A stretch of 64,000 nucleotides of DNA from contig CAYULF010000004.1 of the NCBI GenBank assembly GCA_964445695.1, positions 186,001 through 250,000 on the forward strand. Reading direction: 5' to 3'. A program made the translations under genes and the position numbers. Each line of letters opens with the position of its first letter. Position 1 is the stretch's first letter. This DNA comes from JAUIKM01 sp964445695 (GTDB lineage: Bacteria; Bacteroidota; Ignavibacteria; Kapaibacteriales; UBA7675). Below the pieces are notes generated by a model. The model worked only from the letters and a program-made list of their open reading frames with translations. It ran no database searches and had not been told where the DNA came from. Below, piece after piece: positions 60,062-64,000 of the stretch.

Positions 60062-61480
60062 CTAGTGCGCCGCCTCCAGTCGTTTAAGGATGGCGTCGCT
60101 GTGACTGGGATAAATGGCGATATAATGCGTGCGAATGTCGACCCCTTCCGCTTCGTCGCCGGCATCTTTTTCCACCAGCAGTGAACGGGATTTGCTTTGC
60201 GGCATGTGGCAGTCGACGCACATGTCGCCCAGATCGACATTGTGTTTTTTGATGGTTGAGTTTCCGTGCATGCCACAATCGGCATCGGTGTGGCAAGTTT
60301 GGCATTTACTGTTGAATAATGCAAGATCGCGCTGTTTTTTGTGCGGGTCGTGGCAGGTCGTGCATGTCATGACGCCGCTTGCGCTGAAACACTTGCTGTT
60401 GCGCAGCAGACCTGCCTGATTGCCGTGAACATCCAGCTCGGCCGGATCCGCCGATTTTTCGACGAGGAAAAAGCTGTCAAGCGGCATGCCGGCCCGGTAG
60501 GAAAACGGTTCGCGCATGATGTCGGTCACGCCGGAATGGCACCAGGCGCACAGGTCCATTGAGCGTTCGCGCGCTTCGCGATCACTCGTGTGTCCGTAGG
60601 TGGCCACGATATGGCGTCCGACGCTGTCCCGAGGGTTTTTGCGGTGGTACTCCACGTGTTGGCGACCCGGATTGTGGCACTTTTCGCAGGTCAATCCAAG
60701 GATGTACTTGCCGGGTTCATAGGCATTCAGCCGGTGACTCATGAACTTTTCGGCTTCCTGCGCAGATGTTTCAGCTATGCTTTCAACTGTGAGTTTGTTG
60801 ACTTTGCGCCCGATTTCCCATGGCAATCGCGACTCAAAATACGTTGCGTGACACTCCACGCAGCGCGTCACTACAGGCCGGTCAAAACCAATTGTCTCAT
60901 GCGTGTATCCCGGACTCACCACCCAGCTGTTATTCACGGTGTAGTACGATATGGGCATCTGGAACAGCAGGCTGTCGTCGCGCCAGGTCAGGTAAGTCTG
61001 GCCTTTGCGGCCGGATCCGAAGGCAATGTCAATCGGGTATGCCCGGCGGTAGGCGGCTTCCAGCGTATCTTCACCAAAAATAGCCACCTGATAGACCGTA
61101 TCGCCACGCTGCGAAACGCGGATGTGCATTGATTCGGATACTTTGACCGTGTTGTGCGCCGAAACCAGCTGCCCGAGCACGTTTTTGCGCTCTCCCGTCC
61201 GCGAGGTATTGTGGTGCGCCGTTTCGGCATATGTGGCCACGATCTCGGCATGGCATTCCGCACAGGCCTGCGTGCCTGCGTACTCATTGATTCGACCGAT
61301 CTCAGGCTCCTCAACGAGCGCGTGCTCTCCCCCGGACGCATCGGCACTGTCCCGTTCCACAGGATCAGCCCCGCCGGTATCGCCACAGGACGCCAGCAGC
61401 AGGAGCAAGGCCGATGTAAATACCGACCATTGAACGAAGATTGAAATGCATTGAAGTTCAGGCTTTTGGGGACGCGTCAT
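60062..61480 (-). CDS. Seven-haem c-type cytochrome lipoprotein
   Basis: 472 residues from the ATG at 61480. The frame runs to 61522, but this start puts a lipobox signal (FTSALLLLLASC) at a proper place. Seven CXXCH motifs are visible: CAECH, CVECH, CEKCH, CAWCH, CTTCH, CQTCH and CVDCH. Each binds one haem covalently, so the mature protein should be a periplasmic or outer-membrane-facing electron carrier. The CVDCHMPQSKSRSLL stretch is typical of multihaem (cytochrome c552/perchlorate- and doxX-like) electron-transfer proteins. It precedes the unknown membrane protein at 12 bp. Partners for electron donation are not in the window. Confidence 0.88.
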   Translation of the reverse strand: MTRPQKPELQCISIFVQWSVFTSALLLLLASCGDTGGADPVERDSADASGGEHALVEEPEIGRINEYAGTQACAECHAEIVATYAETAHHNTSRTGERKNVLGQLVSAHNTVKVSESMHIRVSQRGDTVYQVAIFGEDTLEAAYRRAYPIDIAFGSGRKGQTYLTWRDDSLLFQMPISYYTVNNSWVVSPGYTHETIGFDRPVVTRCVECHATYFESRLPWEIGRKVNKLTVESIAETSAQEAEKFMSHRLNAYEPGKYILGLTCEKCHNPGRQHVEYHRKNPRDSVGRHIVATYGHTSDREARERSMDLCAWCHSGVTDIMREPFSYRAGMPLDSFFLVEKSADPAELDVHGNQAGLLRNSKCFSASGVMTCTTCHDPHKKQRDLALFNSKCQTCHTDADCGMHGNSTIKKHNVDLGDMCVDCHMPQSKSRSLLVEKDAGDEAEGVDIRTHYIAIYPSHSDAILKRLEAAH

Positions 61481-61643
61481 CAGCTCGGGAAATAGGGTAT
61501 GAACGAATGGGCAAATATACACCGGTCAAGCGTTTTCAGGACACGGAGCTGTTCTCAAGGTGTCAGATTGCGATACCAAATTCCGGCATTTTTCCTTTGA
61601 AACAGCCTTTTAAATCCGCTTTTGTTTATCACCGGGTCAGAAG

Positions 61644-63911
61644 TCACGGGTCGTCGGGCAGTGTCAAGTCGGCAAACGTCCAGCGACGAGTCAGTTGCGG
61701 CATCACCCAGCGCAATGTGCCGGGTCCCTCAACCTGAGCCGACGCGGCGTCATGTTCCGCAGATGCAATTTCGCTCTCCCCCGCTCCATAGTGCGGAGCT
61801 GCACTCGAACCTCCCGAATGCGAGCGGACGGATGCCGATTCTCCCGGGAATTGTTGTCGCACCATCGTCAGCCGGTTGCGGCGGCAGTCAAACTCCAGGC
61901 GGACTTTCAGCACCGAGTCCTCGAGTATCAGCGCGCGACAGTCAGGCGCGAGCACTTCCGGTTCCAGGCCTCGCACCGCCAGTGAATCGAGCGCCGCAAA
62001 CATATCGCGTCGTTTGTGCAACAGGCTGCCGCAGACCGGCACAGCAAGGCCGTCCAGGCCGGCGGCCCGCAGCTGCGCAACTGCCGACGGGCCGATCGCC
62101 GTGATATGCAGCGAGTCGCTGTCTCGGCACAGATAATTCAGCAGCGCGCGATCGACGTATGCGTATGTCATGTCGAGATGCCGATCCAGCAGGAAACAGG
62201 CGGTGTGGCGGCGACCTTCCCCGTCGAGGCTCCGATGAATCATGGCACAAATGTCACGTCGCGGAATCAGCTCCAGGCGCGGCGGCGTTTCGGTCAGCAG
62301 AAAACATACCAACAAACACAGCACGAAACAGACTGATATTCGCCGAAAGGCGTGCCGCAGTCGCAGCGACCCGAGCAGCCAGATGGAAACGACGCCGAAT
62401 CCAAGTGCAATCGGCAAAGCCGCCGCACCGAAAGCGGCGGCATGCGGCAAAGCGGCGAACATTCCATTGAGTTCGAGCGCAACAAAAATCAGCGCGTCGA
62501 AGGTCTGAGCCCACAGTCCGGCAGCTGCCGGCCAGAAACAACCAAGCACAACAGCCGGCAGCGCCTGCAACATCGCCAGCATGATCAGCGGCGCGACCAC
62601 GAGATTGGCCGCCGGGGACACGACGGACGCCATGCCGAAATGCATCACAATCAGTGGATTGACGATCAGTCCGGCGGCGAGCGTCAGACAAAGCGACTCT
62701 GAAGCAAAGCGCACAATCGCGCCGCCGCGCGGCAGCAGTCGTTCAAACAAACGACGCAGCGGACCGTAGAGGAGCGCAATTCCAGCCACGGCCGCAAAGG
62801 AAAGTTGAAAGCCGATCGACAACAACATGCCCGGATCGACGGCGACGAGTAATAGCACTGTGACGCACAGTATATTGAGCAATTCCGGTTTGCGCTCAAA
62901 GCCGGTCAGTGAGCGCCACAGCGCAAACATGATAACGGCGCGCAATGTGGATTCGCGCATGCCGCCGACAAAGCAGAAAAGGACCAGTGCCGCCGTCAGG
63001 ATCGCCCACTGCAGGCCGCGGTGGGGCAGCAGCGCCAGGAAGGGCAGCAACGCTCCGACAACTACCATAACGTGCATGCCGCTGAGCGCCAGGACGTGCG
63101 CCGTTCCGCTGAGCACAAATTCTCTTCGACGCGCCGGTTCTATTCCGCTGCGCTTGCCGGTGAGCAGAGCCACGGCATAGTCGGCGCTGCGCGCCGGAAA
63201 GATCCGTCGAATGTGATCTTCCAGTGCGGATGCCCAGCGATCCGACACGCGCCGCAACGATACGCCGCGTTCAACAATGCGGATGTCACGCAGTCGGCAC
63301 TCCGCGGACAGCAGCGCGTGCGAAGAAGCCAGCCAGGCGCTTTCGTTAAAATCGTCCGGCAGTTGCGGCGCGCCGGGCGGGCGAATGCGCCCGTTGATAC
63401 TTAACAAGTCGCCCGCTGCGGCGGACATGAATTCTCCAAAACAGCGCACGCGCAACAGAACATCTCGACAATCAAATGCAGGTAGTCCGCGCATTTTCAC
63501 GCGGCCGCGCAGCCGCAGGATCGCTGAGATCGAATCGCTGCGCAAGACCTCAACAACCTGGCCCTGAGCGCCGCAGCGAATCCATGGCGCGTCGATGCGG
63601 TCAAGGGTCAACGGACGGGCGGACTGCAGCGCCGCCACAATTAACAGTGCACATGCGGCGGCCGACAGATGCAGCACGAAACCAGGCCGCCGCAGACACA
63701 GACCGACAAGCGCGACGGCCGACAGGATAATCGCGGCAATCTCCAGAACGTGCCCCCACTCTGCGGCGAAGCCCGCTGCAAATGCCGCATAAAGACCAAA
63801 CAAAAGCAGCAGTTTCAACGCCGGATTGCGCTGGAAGAACGAAACTGTGTGGTTTGCACCGCCACCCGGTAGATCGGCACGCATGAAAGTTCCGCGAGTT
63901 CTGTTAAACAT
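61644..63911 (-). CDS. comEC: ComEC/Rec2 family DNA-uptake channel, without metallo-beta-lactamase domain
   Basis: 755 residues. The N-terminal DUF4131-like part (to about 220) holds spans (LLLLFGLYAAFAAGFAAEWG) and a beta-rich OB-like segment (DLLSINGRIRPPGAPQLPDD). The Competence domain (240-540) has the family signature LLTGKRSGIEPARRREFVLS, GTAHVLALSGMHV and many spans. After residue 560 there is a soluble tail without any HXHXDH motif, so the metallo-beta-lactamase domain found in many ComECs is missing, as in many Bacteroidota forms. By family knowledge ComEC passes single-stranded DNA through the inner membrane during transformation. No other com genes are in view. A second ATG at 63884 is possible. 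Confidence 0.88.
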   Translation of the reverse strand: MFNRTRGTFMRADLPGGGANHTVSFFQRNPALKLLLLFGLYAAFAAGFAAEWGHVLEIAAIILSAVALVGLCLRRPGFVLHLSAAACALLIVAALQSARPLTLDRIDAPWIRCGAQGQVVEVLRSDSISAILRLRGRVKMRGLPAFDCRDVLLRVRCFGEFMSAAAGDLLSINGRIRPPGAPQLPDDFNESAWLASSHALLSAECRLRDIRIVERGVSLRRVSDRWASALEDHIRRIFPARSADYAVALLTGKRSGIEPARRREFVLSGTAHVLALSGMHVMVVVGALLPFLALLPHRGLQWAILTAALVLFCFVGGMRESTLRAVIMFALWRSLTGFERKPELLNILCVTVLLLVAVDPGMLLSIGFQLSFAAVAGIALLYGPLRRLFERLLPRGGAIVRFASESLCLTLAAGLIVNPLIVMHFGMASVVSPAANLVVAPLIMLAMLQALPAVVLGCFWPAAAGLWAQTFDALIFVALELNGMFAALPHAAAFGAAALPIALGFGVVSIWLLGSLRLRHAFRRISVCFVLCLLVCFLLTETPPRLELIPRRDICAMIHRSLDGEGRRHTACFLLDRHLDMTYAYVDRALLNYLCRDSDSLHITAIGPSAVAQLRAAGLDGLAVPVCGSLLHKRRDMFAALDSLAVRGLEPEVLAPDCRALILEDSVLKVRLEFDCRRNRLTMVRQQFPGESASVRSHSGGSSAAPHYGAGESEIASAEHDAASAQVEGPGTLRWVMPQLTRRWTFADLTLPDDP

Positions 63912-64000
63912 ACTGTGGCAAGATGGCTGAGACAGTTAATAAACGCGAGCGTGAAAAATCAAGCGGTCGGTTTTAAGGCTTGAACGGGCAATAATTCTGA

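Noticed and set aside
1..64000. CRISPR array, insertion sequence, prophage or conjugative element
   Set aside because: No evenly spaced direct repeats with unique spacers, no transposase or integrase, and no att-like duplication at tRNA-Thr were seen. The repeats found are intergenic and palindromic or tandem.

Overview
The window is a stretch of bacterial chromosome with about 50 protein genes, one tRNA gene and no phage, insertion sequence or CRISPR array that I can see. The host is Gram-negative: there is a LolC/E-type lipoprotein-releasing permease, many lipobox proteins, a CpoB/YbgF-like periplasmic protein and a polymorphic-outer-membrane-type beta-helix protein. Several genes point to the FCB group (Bacteroidota, Ignavibacteriota, Kapabacteria, Rhodothermota and relatives): secreted proteins ending in FlgD-like/T9SS-type C-terminal domains, a DUF4159 plus DUF4175 pair, a holB-ricT pair, and a ComEC without its metallo-beta-lactamase domain. 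The genus cannot be read from the sequence. GC content looks like the high fifties in percent.

Layout. 1-719 is the start of a truncated beta-helix surface protein. 1432-8077 holds a small membrane protein, a TPR-like protein, a Ycf48-like secreted protein, and a three-gene set (8077 down to 5495) in which the first and last genes share a thioredoxin-like domain without cysteines. 8783-10759 is a soluble TPR histidine kinase. It is followed by a regulatory array of four 23-bp-spaced elements (11081-11165) and two paralogous secreted SBBP-like proteins (11635-15005). 15290-18017 holds two lipoproteins and a glyoxalase-fold protein. 18069-20076 is a TetR regulator divergent from a FabF-type ketoacyl synthase, with a clear operator between them, followed by tRNA-Thr(CGT).

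20302-30957 is entirely on the minus strand: M32 carboxypeptidase, long-chain acyl-CoA ligase, a TPR protein with MurQ, DUF4175 and DUF4159 proteins, and RsmG with a strange proline-rich tail. 31203-34774 carries a subtilisin-like lipoprotein and a glycosyltransferase. 34917-37830 (minus) has YbjQ, a small dimeric-barrel-like protein and the two E1 subunits of a 2-oxoacid dehydrogenase. 38104-42363 (plus) is holB, ricT, a TIGR04282-type nucleotidyltransferase-like protein and a small membrane protein. 42938-48328 (plus) is a lamin-tail surface protein, ppk1 and a LolC/E permease.

49395-52953 (minus) encodes ergothioneine synthesis (EgtB, EgtD) and a YbgF-like lipoprotein. 53137-56319 (plus) pairs PBP2 with an orphan ABC solute-binding lipoprotein. 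56425-63911 (minus) has a TlpA-like thioredoxin, RarA with a 59-residue membrane protein just upstream, a membrane protein of unknown role, a seven-haem cytochrome c lipoprotein and ComEC.

The longer intergenic stretches hold dispersed and tandem repeats: two near-identical palindromes, a 37-bp element found twice at 3' ends of genes, a ~100-bp terminator-bearing repeat found twice, and three tandem 43-bp units. The word TTAAACA/TGTTTAA is strikingly common throughout, in every reading frame and between genes.
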